Below are positions 30,053 through 40,459 of a stretch of 64,000 nt of DNA, in pieces. Numbering within the stretch: position 1 is the first letter of the stretch; the number at the start of each line of letters is the position of its first letter. Where the stretch lies: assembly GCA_947579605.1 (NCBI GenBank), contig OX388325.1, positions 14,751,572 to 14,815,571 of the forward strand, in the 5' to 3' direction. The notes beneath the pieces are model-generated. The model did not search any database, was not told the DNA's origin, and saw nothing but the letters and a program-made list of their open reading frames with translations. The stretch comes from Athripsodes cinereus. Lineage: Eukaryota > Arthropoda > Insecta > Trichoptera > Leptoceridae. The translations under genes and the position numbers were made by a program.

Positions 30053-30320
30053 TGTTCTATCCCGTGGAGCACCCGGTAAAGAATTGATCTCCCACTCTTC
30101 TACGTAAGTTTTCGAGTGTCCTGTAAAAGGCAGGTGTTCGAAAAAAATAAGACATTTTACATCTTAAATTCAGCGATGAGGCTTGCCACCCATCCTGAAT
30201 GTCTTGATTTTATATTGGCACGAAGAGGACAGTTTGCATGAATCTTACGTGCAGCTGATCTGCTGGCTACCCCACTTGTGGGATATGCCGTGATGGTATA
30301 GTATAGTATAGTATGTATGT
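30053..30320 (+). mobile_element. Element C, full-length copy with TATAG tail
   Basis: Runs from CCCGTGGAGCACCCGGTAAA to CTACCCCACTTGTGGGATAT, then GCCGTGATGGTATAGTATAG. Its last ~35 bp resemble the LINE-T terminus at 13909-13958. The internal region includes CAGCGATGAGGCTTGCCACC and GGCACGAAGAGGACAGTTTG. It is non-coding and probably non-autonomous. Confidence 0.85.
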
Positions 30321-30634
30321 TTTGTTTTATAGGTGGCAACTAATTTCTTGCATGTGTTGGATAATATTATTCCTATTTGCTTTTGACAAATTTTACTATT
30401 GAATTTTAAATGATATTAAATTTTGAATTTTGAGAGATTTTATATGATATTTTTATGTTTTTAATTTTTTTTGAGAGATTTTATATGTTATTTTTATGTT
30501 TTATGCTTTGTGAGCATTATTCTATTAATTTTGTTAACATGATTTACTCTATTCTATTGTAGGTAAATGTTGTTTGTTGATTTTATCTGTTGTGTTTAGT
30601 TAAGTATGTTTTGTGGAGCACATAAGGGTAATAT
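30321..30634. other. No feature seen
   Basis: T-rich sequence; GAGAGATTTTATATGATATT is locally repeated (30430-30495) as a short imperfect duplication. Confidence 0.35.
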
Positions 30635-30742
30635 AGGGATCTTCACTGGTTTGCTTATTGCTAAATATGTTATAGACCATTGTATTTTTTGTATCAACTG
30701 TATGTATCCTGTAAAATTGAAATAAATAAATAAATAAATAAT
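30635..30742 (+). mobile_element. Retroelement 3' end with AAATA tail
   Basis: GGTTTGCTTATTGCTAAATA to AAATTGAAATAAATAAATAA. Similar to other AAATA-tailed ends in the window; the body is too short to classify. Confidence 0.45.
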
Positions 30743-31003
30743 ATAGAGTTACAATGCATTGGATTGGTCTGCAACGAGTTTGGATTTTCTTCTCCATTCC
30801 TGCCTATTTTTTGCTAGTCTTTTTAATTCAACGAATGTGCCATAGTTCATGTTTTTCTTCACTTGGTCCATATAGGTGTCTTTTGGTCGGCCTATACCAT
30901 TTCTGCCTTCGGTCTTGCCCTCCGCGATGGTGATAATCAGGCCTGGGTGTCTGACGTTGTGGCCAATACAGTTAATTCGTTGTTGGCTGATTTAAACTAA
31001 GAC
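30743..31003 (-). mobile_element. LINE W1, minus-strand copy
   Basis: TTACAATGCATTGGATTGGT, TTTTCTTCTCCATTCCTGCC, CATATAGGTGTCTTTTGGTC and GAGTTCGTTG-like ends give, in reverse, the GRNGIGRPKDTYMDQVKKNM and RNWRRKSKLVADQSNAL equivalents of the W1 C-terminus. It abuts a SINE A fragment. Confidence 0.78.
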
Positions 31004-31090
31004 GGGAATCTTGTATTATGGGTACTAACACGACGATACACATAATTATATACAATGCACTAAACACATAAACATGTAACACCCAGAAGT
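31004..31090 (-). mobile_element. SINE A, 3' portion
   Basis: GGGAATCTTGTATTATGGGT, ACTAACACGACGATACACAT and CATGTAACACCCAGA match the middle of SINE A; both ends are lost. Confidence 0.6.
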
Positions 31091-31177
31091 AATGTAACAT
31101 GTAATAATTGTAATGTAATGTTTACAATATGTTCCATGCTCCGTAAAACTTCATATTTTGGTCACATAATGAGTAGT

Positions 31178-31830
31178 GATGTCGGGAATACCACTAAAGA
31201 ACACCAAGGAGTTTGTATACCTCGGGAGCAAAATAACATGGGACGGTCGGTCTAAGAGTGAGTTCGACAGCCGTATACATCAGGCTAGACTTGCATTTAA
31301 TAAAAACTCGAAAATAATAGAATCAAACAATATAGACCTGAGACTGAGAATACTCATCATCGAGACCTATGTATGGAGTATCCTGATGTACGGCTGCGAG
31401 ACATGGTGCCTATCTGAAAGAGATAAACGAAGACTAGAGGCGTTAGAGATGTGGACCTATAGAAGACTATTAGGAATTTCCTGGAGAGACCACATCACAA
31501 ACGAAGAAATTCTTCAATTCTTCAAAGAATCGAAGGAGGAAGGCACCTGCTCAAGATCTTGTCAGAAAGGCGTGCAAGGTGGATCGGCCATGTAATACGA
31601 CAAGAAGGCCTCTTGCATGCCGTAATGGAGGGTATGACCGAGGGGACAAACTCTAGGGGACGCCCACGCCGAGAGTACCTGGAGGATCTGTTGGTGGACA
31701 TGCGCTGCTCATCATATGCAGAATTCAAAAGAACCGCACAAGACAGGGAGGAGTGGAGGAGAAGAATTAAAGAGATAATTGCTGCAAACCAATCCCAGGA
31801 TTGAAACCAGAGAGAGAGAATGAGAGGAGA
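31178..31830 (+). mobile_element. LINE W2, C-terminal copy with 8-bp duplication
   Basis: The first frame (31176-31595) includes KEFVYLGSKITWDGRSKSEF, SILMYGCETWCLSERDKRRL and RRLLGISWRDHITNEEIL. A second frame (31559-31804) continues with RRARWIGHVIRQEGLL, SRGRPRREYLEDLLVDMRCS and ends QSQD. The frames are separated by a tandem duplication of ATTCTTCA at 31509-31524; deleting one unit would put both in one frame. The tail is a short GA run. Reversed sister copy: 47190-47600. Only the polymerase C-terminus is present. Confidence 0.88.
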
Positions 31831-31849
31831 AAAATATGGCATTATAAAC

Positions 31850-32080
31850 CAGGTCATATAGGCCTATAGGGGAAGATTGAGGGACGTAGAGGGGTTGTAA
31901 AGACGACTTGCTCCGAACACTGTTGGAAGAGTCTGGCTCCAGAACATTGAGGAGAGGACTGGGATGAGAGGTGTGGGGGAGCTGTTTCGTGCTGTCCAGA
32001 ACAGGAAGGATTTCTCCCAGGTGGTCGTCAACGTCGGGGAGACCCAACAAGACACGTAGAGAAGAAGAATGTTTACATGT
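31850..32080 (+). mobile_element. LINE W3 3' end with GAA-type tail
   Basis: GRLRDVEGL, a stop, then RRLAPNTVGRVWLQNIEERT and GMRGVGELFRAVQNRKDFSQ and VVVNVGET before a stop. The terminal GAGAAGAAGAATG is a short GAA tail. It resembles 22836-23245 and follows the W2 copy directly. Confidence 0.72.
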
Positions 32081-32635
32081 AAAATAAATAAATGAATAAA
32101 ATAGTCACCTCTTTTCTAGAATGTTAAAACAACGTTATTTGAATAAACGCATTTCGAAAAATGCCTGTAGAGATTTAATGGTACTTAAGTTTAACATAAA
32201 ACAAGACATTTTACACATAGGTAATAACATTATTCTTGCTTTGTACATGAGTAAGTAAATAAGTAAGTTGGTAATTCTCTGCAATTGTATTATTATTAAG
32301 AAATGTTTTATTTAATTTACTTTTTACATTTCTACATATGTTTTGAAACAATTCTTTTCTACATACATAGGTAATATTATGCTCATTTGTTTATGTTATG
32401 CATATTCGTTTGTTTTATAAGAAACAAGTGAGATAAGTGTGAGATTTCGTTGTAAAATTAAAAGAAAAAAACAATTACATTCGCTTTGTTTTGTTTTGTT
32501 TCGTTTAATCCGTGAGTAAAATGTTTGTGTTACAAGTTGTGAAACTCCGCGTCTGTATCCGCAATACGTCTTGTATTCAATTACCTACTTCAGTTGTACG
32601 ATTTTAAATAAACGAGGTAATCGGTCGACGGCCTG

Positions 32636-33255
32636 TGTGGCGCAGAGATAACGCTCTTGCCTTGCAGTCACGAGGTCCCGAGTTCGATTCCCGGCCAGCG
32701 CAGATTGAGGAATAATAATAATAAAAACACTTTATTGATCAGAAAAAAAATCATGAGCAATTGGCGATCTTATTGCCTGGAGGCAATATCTTCCAGCTAA
32801 CCAAAATAATGTGTGATACTATGTTGACAATGTGTAATTAATACTAAATGTGAACAGTTAATACTAAACTTAATTATAACTAATTACATTCTTAGTCCTA
32901 AGTAGAACATTATAGGTGTCATGTTTCTTCTAATAAATACTACAAAATGAAGGATAAAGGCACGGGGAGGAACTTTTTAGGATAAGTCTATGTATTTTAG
33001 GTTATTCTTAAAAACGTGTAGCGTAGAGGAATTTCTAATATTGCAAGGTAGATAATTCCACATTCTAATTGCATGGGTCGTAAATGATGAACTGAAGAAG
33101 GAATGACCTCTTTCAAATTGTCCTGGGTCTGGGTGTTACATGTAGGTACCTATGCGATTGTGTTTAGTGCATTGTATGTGTATCGTCGCGTTAGTACCCA
33201 TAACACAAGATTCATATCTTAGTGTGGGACTAGATCAATCTGTGTAAATTGTCAA
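32636..33255 (+). mobile_element. SINE A split by a LINE insertion
   Basis: The head (CTGTGTGGCGCAGAGATAAC, CACGAGGTCCCGAGTTCGAT, TCCCGGCCAGCGC) ends at about 32708. The body resumes at about 33098 with GGAATGACCTCTTTCAAATT, GTCCTGGGTCTGGGTGTTAC and TAGTGTGGGACTAGATCAAT. Removing the insert and one AGGAAT restores the order seen at 6597-6840. The tRNA-like head keeps both A- and B-box-like segments. Confidence 0.82.
32709..33097 (-). mobile_element. CR1/L2-like LINE 3' end inserted in SINE A
   Basis: Minus-strand translation gives SSFTTHAIRMWNYLPCNIRN and then HVFKNNLKYIDLS and a stop, the terminal block of a CR1/L2-like LINE. The 3' UTR includes the ATTGCCTGGAGGCAAT stem and ends with (TTA)n on its own strand. 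AGGAAT-type flanks suggest a short target duplication. Confidence 0.75.
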
Positions 33256-33282
33256 TACATGTTATGTTTGTAATTTTTATTT

Positions 33283-33428
33283 TAAAAATATGTATCTGGG
33301 TTTTTGTTAAAAACCCAAATACAACCTTATACACCTTTCACAGTAAGCTAAAAGGTTGTGTCGTGAAAGGGGAGTTTGCCCGCACCTGGGATCGAACCAC
33401 GGACCCCCTGTTCACGAGGCCGAATACG
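33283..33428 (-). mobile_element. SINE B, truncated head
   Basis: TCTGGGTTTTTGTTAAAAAC, CACCTTTCACAGTAAGCTAA and GGGATCGAACCACGGACCCC match SINE B. The copy stops within the tRNA-like head, so the A box is lost. Confidence 0.8.
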
Positions 33429-33984
33429 AGAACCAATTTAATGTGTATAATATTATTTCAATTATAAATATTAATATTTGATTATGTAATCTCACATAAA
33501 ATGGTTAATTGTAAAAATGTAGTAATTCGTGAAAATACCTACAATTTATGTTATCAATCCTCATGTGGGATGTAGTTTCAAACTGTACTACAATTAATTA
33601 GATGACCTGTACATTAACCTATATTGTATAGACATGACTGATTTATTCAGAAAACATGTTCATAAACTATTATTAATAAATAATAATGTTGTTGTTGAAT
33701 TTAATTTGTGATTGATTGGATTAAATTGATAAAAATTGAATTAGATTGTAATGGATAAGGTTGTTCTGCCGAAAATTGTGAAATATGTTAACCGAATGCG
33801 AACCGTATGTATACTGATGTTATGCAAGTACCAAGGGAAAGGTAATGGACAACGTGACAATAATCGGATAATATCACGGGACCCAGGCGTGTAGGTAGGA
33901 TAACATTTTGGTCCTCCACTTCTCCAGTTACGTATCCATGTGCCTAAATAAATTAAATATTGATAATATTTAACAACAATACCT
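33429..33984. other. No feature seen
   Basis: AT-rich unique-looking sequence. Confidence 0.35.
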
Positions 33985-34235
33985 TACTATACCCTCACGC
34001 CGTGTCCCAGGAGGGGTAGGCAGTGAAAATGGAACACCATATAAATCTATATTTAAAAACTTCTTCCGCTTCCTTCACATTCATCCGGTTTCTCATACAT
34101 ACACGCCGATTTCTCTTACTCAACAAGCGGCCATCCTTTAGAAATGGGTCCACGTGGTTCTTGGACGTCCGCGCTTTCTCAAACCCCCTATTTCAAATAA
34201 ATACATCCTCTTCGTCATTCTTTCATCTTCCGCCA
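33985..34235 (-). mobile_element. LINE-T 3' end
   Basis: TATACCCTCACGCCGTGTCC, AGGAGGGGTAGGCAG, CATTCATCCGGTTTCTCATA and TCTTGGACGTCCGCGCTTTC are reversed LINE-T. The coding frame is broken. Confidence 0.78.
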
Positions 34236-34318
34236 TCCCCATTTGTATTCTAAGTTAGAAGCAGTACAACCTACATCACATTAAGTTGCTGATGATTTCT
34301 TTCTTACTTATATTTAAC

Positions 34319-35175
34319 TAGAGGGTATCTTTTCCCGGATTATTTTTGTTCCCGGGAAACGGGAAATTTTAAAATGAATTATTATATTTATAAATATTCA
34401 ATTTTCAACAAATTTGGTATAAAAACTCTCATAACTTGTTGACCCTTGCAAACATTTTGATTTGATAAAAAAAAATCAAATTTTTGTTACCAATATAAGT
34501 AATTTGCTTAAAAAAAACTAAATAGCTGACTGACGAGATTTATTTAGGTACTCTATGTTATATCAAAATAAAAATTGTTTACAAAATATATAAACTTCTA
34601 ATTTTTGATCATCCTATCAAGCAAAAAAATGTTATGGATTTTGGCAAAGCTTTTTAAAGATTTTTGACTTTAAAAAATGAGAAATTTCGACAAATAAAGA
34701 TTTTTTATATCGGTTAATATCCATGAATAGAACAAAAAAAAATGACAGTTGGCTGCACTAATATTTTTAAGAACTATCTAACTTTTCGAAATATGTAAAA
34801 AAAAAACATGAAAAATTGTAGGATTCTTATACATTGTCGGCCAAACACACCTCCGATTTCGAATTATATTTAGAATAATTATGCTTCTTTCAAACGAATA
34901 CATTGAAGCTGTAATTAAGTTTTTTTTTTAAAGTATAACACTTATATTGGTAATTAATATTATTTTTCATATTTTCATATCAAAATATTCGTCAGCTTCT
35001 ACAAGTTTATCACGACTATTACAGTTAACTAAACAAAGATTTCGGTATCGGTATGGCAATCTGCATGACTAATAATTTGTATTTTTTCCCGGGAAAGGAT
35101 TCGTTTTTTTCCCGGGAAACGGGAAATAAAAATTAGAGGGTTTTTCCGGGAATTCCCGCCCGGGAAAACCCTCTA
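34319..35175. mobile_element. hAT non-autonomous element sharing a core with family E
   Basis: 857 bp flanked by perfect TATTTAAC duplications (34311-34318 and 35176-35183). The termini are TAGAGGGTATCTTTTCCCGG and the complement of a related sequence ending AAAACCCTCTA, with repeated CCCGGGAAACGGGAAA near both ends. About 34400-35000 matches the core of the TTAA elements at 27.7 and 37.8 kb: TTTTCAACAAATTTGGTATA, AACTTGTTGACCCTTGCAAA, CTGACGAGATTTATTTAGGT and GGTAATTAATATT occur in the same order. The ends and target duplication differ from family E. No transposase is present. Confidence 0.85.
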
Positions 35176-35183
35176 TATTTAAC

Positions 35184-35811
35184 TATTGCACATTCTATAT
35201 GCTTGTTTTAGTGATTGGAAATTATTTTGGCCGCAAAATGTGTTTGGACGACGCATCGCCAATATTTTCTATGAGTTTCTAGTCTTTACAATGGTTAATG
35301 ATTAATGAATACACACGGTTCTAGCGACATCTGTTTCATGGAGAATTATATCAGGTTTTGTTGATCCCCAGGGAAATTTAGGAGAGGAAATAGAAATGCT
35401 AACTTTTAAACTAAAAAGCTGCCGCTGTTAGTTCAAAGTTTGGACAAGAGAATAACAGCTTAATACAAATGCGAATAAATCCGACCGCAGCAGGAATAAA
35501 TACGAAACATAGAAACAGAGAAGGAGGTGATTTATAATGTGGGAATTAGCAAACGGAAAATATATTTAAACCGGCGATCGTTAAAACAAATGGTTTACTA
35601 ACAATGGACTGACTCTAACACTGACTGTGCGACTTAAAAACTAAGTTGGCGACTAATATCACGGTGCGAAAAATTCTTTCGCGTTCCTTTTCATAACAAC
35701 AATTTTATTATTGTTATATATAAATTATTTAAACCCAACCAATAGCAGCAAACATATTGGGAACCTTATGACACAATCTAAATACGATCATAATATATAT
35801 TTATTTTTTAG
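35184..35811. other. No feature seen
   Basis: Unique-looking sequence, less AT-skewed near 35400-35580; no coding frame or repeat identified. Confidence 0.35.
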
Positions 35812-35872
35812 AAAATTCACACAGACCGAGCTAGTCCCAAACTCAGATATGAATATTGAATTCTGGGTAACT
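35812..35872 (-). mobile_element. SINE A, 3' fragment
   Basis: AAATTCACACAGACCGAGCT followed by AGTCCCAAACTCAGATATGA equals the SINE A 3' end. Confidence 0.6.
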
Positions 35873-35889
35873 ATATACCTACTTAATAG

Positions 35890-36040
35890 CTATAATTTTT
35901 GTTTAATGGGTTAGTTGGAAGATATCGCACTTCTGCGATAAACTCGCCCGTGGCACGAACTTATTTGTTTAGTAAAAATTCTGCTTTGTTTATTTTCTAA
36001 TGTTGATTTTTTGTGCAATAAAGATTTTTATTATTATTAT
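35890..36040 (+). mobile_element. CR1/L2-like LINE 3' UTR with TTA tail
   Basis: GGGTTAGTTGGAAGATATCG, CACTTCTGCGATAAACTCGC and AATAAAGATTTTTATTATTA. The GCACTTCTGCGATAA segment can form the small terminal stem typical of these LINEs. No coding part remains. Confidence 0.6.
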
Positions 36041-36759
36041 TAATTAAATAATTTCAATTATAAATCAATTATGAATATATTATTATTTGACAATATTCGA
36101 TTTTCAACAATTCTGTCACCTAAATAGTCACATTTATGGTCATAAAACTGTATTAAAACGGTTGCTCATTGTATTATTATGTCCTCGTTCACACTTAGTC
36201 GCCCAGTCAGTACCTAATTCAGTATGCTCATTTTAATATATTTGTAATCTTTAATTATGAAATTCTGTCACTCGTTTAAATACTATCCTTAACAAACTAT
36301 ACAACTATCATTACGGCATAACCCAAAATCTGACATTATCAAATACTTGAGTGTACAAACTGACAATGGGTAGTCGAGGTTTAGAGTTGCTTATTTACGT
36401 TGATCTTCTCTGGTATTCTATGCCTCTAACTGGATATGTTCATGTGACTAATTGTTATTTTCTTTTTGTGTGGCGAATTGCTCTTTTAACCACTTATGTT
36501 TTTATGCATCCTAAACTTATGTTTTTTAATTGATCTCTATTATTTGAAATTTTTTATATAAATTTTTTTATATCAATTTTTTATTAACTTATGAATTTTA
36601 ACTAATTGACTTTTTACTATATTTGACATTTATATACCTTTGATTTCTCTTTGTGATGTCTTTGCCAAATTTTTTTTAACATTTTTGTATCTTTTTTATA
36701 ATTATAACATGATTAACGTTATATTGTCTGTAAAACTTTCGTTTCTTTAGTCTAATTGT
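36041..36759. other. No feature seen
   Basis: AT-rich; the 60-codon frame at 36351-36533 has no recognised motif. Confidence 0.35.
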
Positions 36760-36880
36760 TTTGTGTCTTTTTTTGTAACAGATCTTTCCTTTGTTTACAT
36801 GTTTTGTATGTATACAGAGGTTTAACATGTTAAAGGCTTTGGCCGTAAATATTTGTAAATAAATAAATAAATAAATAACC
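36760..36880 (+). mobile_element. Retroelement 3' end with AAATA tail
   Basis: TTTAACATGTTAAAGGCTTT, then GGCCGTAAATATTTGTAAAT and AAATAAATAAATAAATAAC. A similar end lies at 15170-15242. Confidence 0.5.
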
Positions 36881-36881
36881 C

Positions 36882-37080
36882 ACAAATGAGGTAGCCAGCG
36901 GACTGAATGCATGTAGTAAAAAATATAAAAATAAAAACGCCAAAAAACAAGACATGCAGGATGGGTGAAATATGCTTCAAAGCTGAATTGTAGCCGTTAA
37001 TTGTTTTGTACGTAAGGTTTTACAAATACATGCCTTTTACAGGACATTAAAAAACTTACAGAAGAAAGTGGGAGTTATAA
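36882..37080 (-). mobile_element. Element C, long decayed copy
   Basis: CACAAATGAGGTAGCCAGCG, ACATGCAGGATGGGTGAAAT and TGCCTTTTACAGGACATTAA give the reversed order of a full element C. Confidence 0.68.
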
Positions 37081-37792
37081 AAGATGTAATAGTAAAGATA
37101 AAAAAATAATCCAAAAAAGAGCGGAAGACCTTTGGGGAGAAGACTCCTCCGCTGGAGGTAATAAAATATTTATTCCAAAATTACATATTAATAATATTTT
37201 ATGATTCACAATATTTTTCGCTTTGAAAACAATAAAGAATGCGGAACAAACAAGGTAAAAAACATATAATACAATATAAAAAAATAAATATGTAAGTAAT
37301 AAAAATTTGAAATATTTCCACAGATCAAATCCACAGATAGATATTAAATTTCTATGGAATTTTATTTGTGTACATGGAATATAAGATTATCTATGATATT
37401 CCCTCAAAAGTCATTCCATGAACCGAGTCCAAAGCATAAAGAATTCAAATATTTTGCGTGGGATTCCCAGAAAGTTCCCATTCTCCTCTCATGAAATTTT
37501 TTCGCGACCTGTAGAACAGTGTGTAACGAAATACTATCGAAAGCCAAAAATTCCGCGGGAGATAGAAGACCTTGTCTCTTGAGGCTTGTATTTAACTGTT
37601 ATTGCAATAAGAGCAGTTGTTTAGTCTTATAGAGTTTTAGCATAGTTATTTGCTTCTCAAAAAAGGATAAATTACCGAAGCGAGGACATCTTTAACATGA
37701 GCGTGTCAAACCCAAAACTGCCTTTGTACTGATTCTTGGGAACCTCATGTGAAACGACGATCAACGTGGTGATTTTTTTTAACCTTATTTGT
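37081..37792. other. No feature seen
   Basis: AT-rich sequence without recognised repeat or coding frame. Confidence 0.35.
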
Positions 37793-37796
37793 TTAA

Positions 37797-38516
37797 GGGG
37801 CCCGTTTAGCAAAAACGGTAAAATATTCTATTTTCAACAAATTTGATAGAAAAACTGGCAAAACTTGTTGACCCTTGCGAACATATTGATTTGATAAAAT
37901 AAAAAATCAAATATTTTTACCAATATTAGTTTTGTACTAAAAAATAAATTAATCGCAGACTGACGAGATTTATTAAGGTACTTTTTGTTATATCAAAATA
38001 CAAATTATTAGTAAAATATATATATTTTTTATTCATCCTATCAAACATATAAATACTACAGATTTTAGCAAACTTTTTTTAGTATACAAAAAATTGAGTT
38101 CATGTGGTGATTTTTGGTTTCAAAATATGAGAAATTTTATCAAAAAAAAATAATTTTTAAGTCGGTCAATATCTATGAAAAAACAAAAAAAAGTAGAATT
38201 TTTTTGTTCTATAATTGTAATAACTATCTAAATATTCTCAATATTAAAACAATTATATGAAAATTTGTAGGATTCTCGTGCGTTTATGTACCAAACACAC
38301 CCCCGGAATCGATTTTTATAAATATGCTTTTTTATAAACGAATACTATGAAGCTTAAATCGAGTTTTTTTTAAAAGTTAAAGTTTGATATTGGTAATTAA
38401 TATTTGTTTTCATATTTTATCAAATCAAAATGTTCGTAGAGTCAACAAGTTTTGAGAATTTGTGTACCAAACTTGATGAAAATTTAATGTTTTATCGTTT
38501 TTGCTAAAGGGGCCCC
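37797..38516. mobile_element. Family E MITE, TTAA target (copy 2)
   Basis: 720 bp between TTAA at 37793-37796 and 38517-38520. It has the same termini as copy 1 (GGGGCCCGTTTAGCAAAAAC and its near complement) and the same internal order. Small indels distinguish the two copies. There is no open frame of note. Confidence 0.87.
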
Positions 38517-38520
38517 TTAA

Positions 38521-39111
38521 GTGTGAAACCCAAAATGTTCATATTTTCATCCAAGTGATCCTTGTCTCAAACCCCAGTCCTCGGACTGGTACAGGGCCGT
38601 GGATCAAGTAGTAGGTAGTTTGCGGGTTACACCACTTGTTGGAGATGCTGTGATGGTATAGATTACTTACTTAGTTAACTTTTTGTATGACTTCGGCTTG
38701 TATTAATAATCATTCCAAATAAAATCCTTGGTTTTCGTTCAGAAAGCCACTGCACCGCCTCTGGGGTTGATAGACTGATATATTACATTTATATAGATAC
38801 GTAATTTGTTAATAAAAAATATTTCTTTAACAACTCACTGTTTGTGAAGCTATTTTATAAAAAAGAAACATACAATTTATAAATTTAATTAATCTCAGAA
38901 TTTCTAGGATTGCTATTTTTTTAAGAGTAGTGAGCGTAGGGTGGGATGTTACGAAAAATCACCGTGACTTTTATTGTGGGCAAAATAACAATCTATTCAC
39001 TGCTCTTTTAAAACCTATAAGTACCTACCGGTAGATTTCTAGTCTAGTCTGGTAGACTAGTCTGAGATTCAACATTTATATCATGATTGTACTCTTAGTT
39101 TGATCCATATC
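38521..39111. other. Mostly unassigned; element C terminus near 38630-38665
   Basis: GTTACACCACTTGTTGGAGA then TGCTGTGATGGTATAG resembles the last ~35 bp of element C. The rest shows no feature. Confidence 0.4.
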
Positions 39112-39275
39112 ATCGTCGGTTGGTGTGACGCGGAGGTAACGCCCTTGCCTTTGAGTCACGAGGTCCTGGGTTTGAGTTCCGGCCAGGGCAAAATGAAAAA
39201 ACAAACTTGTACAAATTGTCTTGGGTCTGAGTGTCACATATATAATAAATTATTGTGTATTTAGTGCATTACACC
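39112..39275 (+). mobile_element. SINE A, head and part of body
   Basis: GTTGGTGTGACGCGGAGGTA, CTTTGAGTCACGAGGTCCTG, GGTTTGAGTTCCGGCCAGGG and CTTGGGTCTGAGTGTCACAT. The B box has a TTTGA in place of TTCGA. The copy ends at TTTAGTGCATT. Confidence 0.78.
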
Positions 39276-39359
39276 CGGTTGGGTTTTGGTGTTTGTTTCT
39301 GATCTGATGTTTCCTTGAGAGACATTTTGAATATAATTGTCTTCTTATATTGGTTTTAT

Positions 39360-39600
39360 TGATGGATATTAGGTATATCGTGTCAGTGAGAATGGCGAAA
39401 TAGGTGAACATTATCCGTGGACACCAAAAGTGATAGATAAGTTAAGCCAGCCTAGAGTCGAGCGTTAGGACGCCTTTCTCACTTCTTCCGATTAGATTAT
39501 ACACTATGTCATATTTTATAAACATGGTTCTCTAACGCAGATATCTGAATGGTTTTGTCATTTGTACGTTGAATCCAAGTTCAGATCAACAAACAAAAAA
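39360..39600 (+). repeat. Family D repeat
   Basis: GTCAGTGAGAATGGCGAAAT, GCCAGCCTAGAGTCGAGCGT, CACTTCTTCCGATTAGATTA and ATGGTTCTCTAACGCAGATA align with 52425-52605. The inner palindrome is decayed here. Confidence 0.6.
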
Positions 39601-39729
39601 ATAATAATTGACTCAAGATAGACATCATAACAAGGATCATCTAAATGACACATTGAAACATCAGACAGAAGTGAAACTGCGACCCTTTGAAGATGATGAA
39701 ATGCGTTTGTAACAAGAAAACATAAACGA

Positions 39730-39962
39730 AATAATCAAGAAATATAATGTAATTATTTGATTTTACACGTACTTTATTAAACTGACTGAGTTTTGACATG
39801 TAATGCCTTTTTCAAACTCTTTAAAAATGAGTTTGATCTTTTTTAAACTCGACATTTAATGTCTTTTTCAAAGAGTTGAAAAAGACATTACATGTCGAAA
39901 CTGAGTCACTTTAATAAAGTACGTGTAAAACTAAATAATTACATTTTATTTCTTCATTATTA
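39730..39962. repeat. Foldback element with ~95-bp arms
   Basis: AATGTAATTATTTGATTTTA and CACGTACTTTATTAAA on the left pair with TTTAATAAAGTACGTG and TAAAACTAAATAATTACATT on the right. TTTTGACATGTAATG pairs with CATTACATGTCGAAA. AATGTCTTTTTCAA pairs with TTGAAAAAGACATT, so the inner part can pair in more than one register. No coding frame. Probably a foldback MITE. Confidence 0.75.
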
Positions 39963-40459
39963 TGGAGTTTTACAACACAAAATACCAAAAAAATTAACAG
40001 TTAACGATACTGATAATTCACAACTGTTCCACTTCTAACTCTGACAACATTATTCAACCTAATTAGAATTCCTATGGAGAAAAAGTATTTTCAATTAGGT
40101 ACCAAGAATCCTTAGGTCGAATTATTCGCATACCTGCCTTTAAAAGATGAATTTATTATTCTCAGATAATTTTAATATTCTACACAAAGGAGATGCCTAA
40201 ACCTACATACATAAGTATTTCTCTAAATTGTGTATAATGTCACCGGCCGATAGGTAGAATAGCCAGTGAAGTTAATGTCTTGGCATTTAGTTAAATACGG
40301 CACTCAATTGAATGCCTATCCCTTTCATTGAGTCACAATGACACATCAAAACTTCAACGATCTTGAAATTTAACAAAACAACACCTACGCATGAAGCTGT
40401 TATTGGAGTTTGGGGCGTCCCCCGACGTCGGCTATCACCCTAGCACAGGTTTCACTGTC
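39963..40459. other. No feature seen
   Basis: AT-rich until 40390, then a GC-richer patch (GGGGCGTCCCCCGACGTCGG) that opens a 77-codon frame with no recognised motif. Confidence 0.35.
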
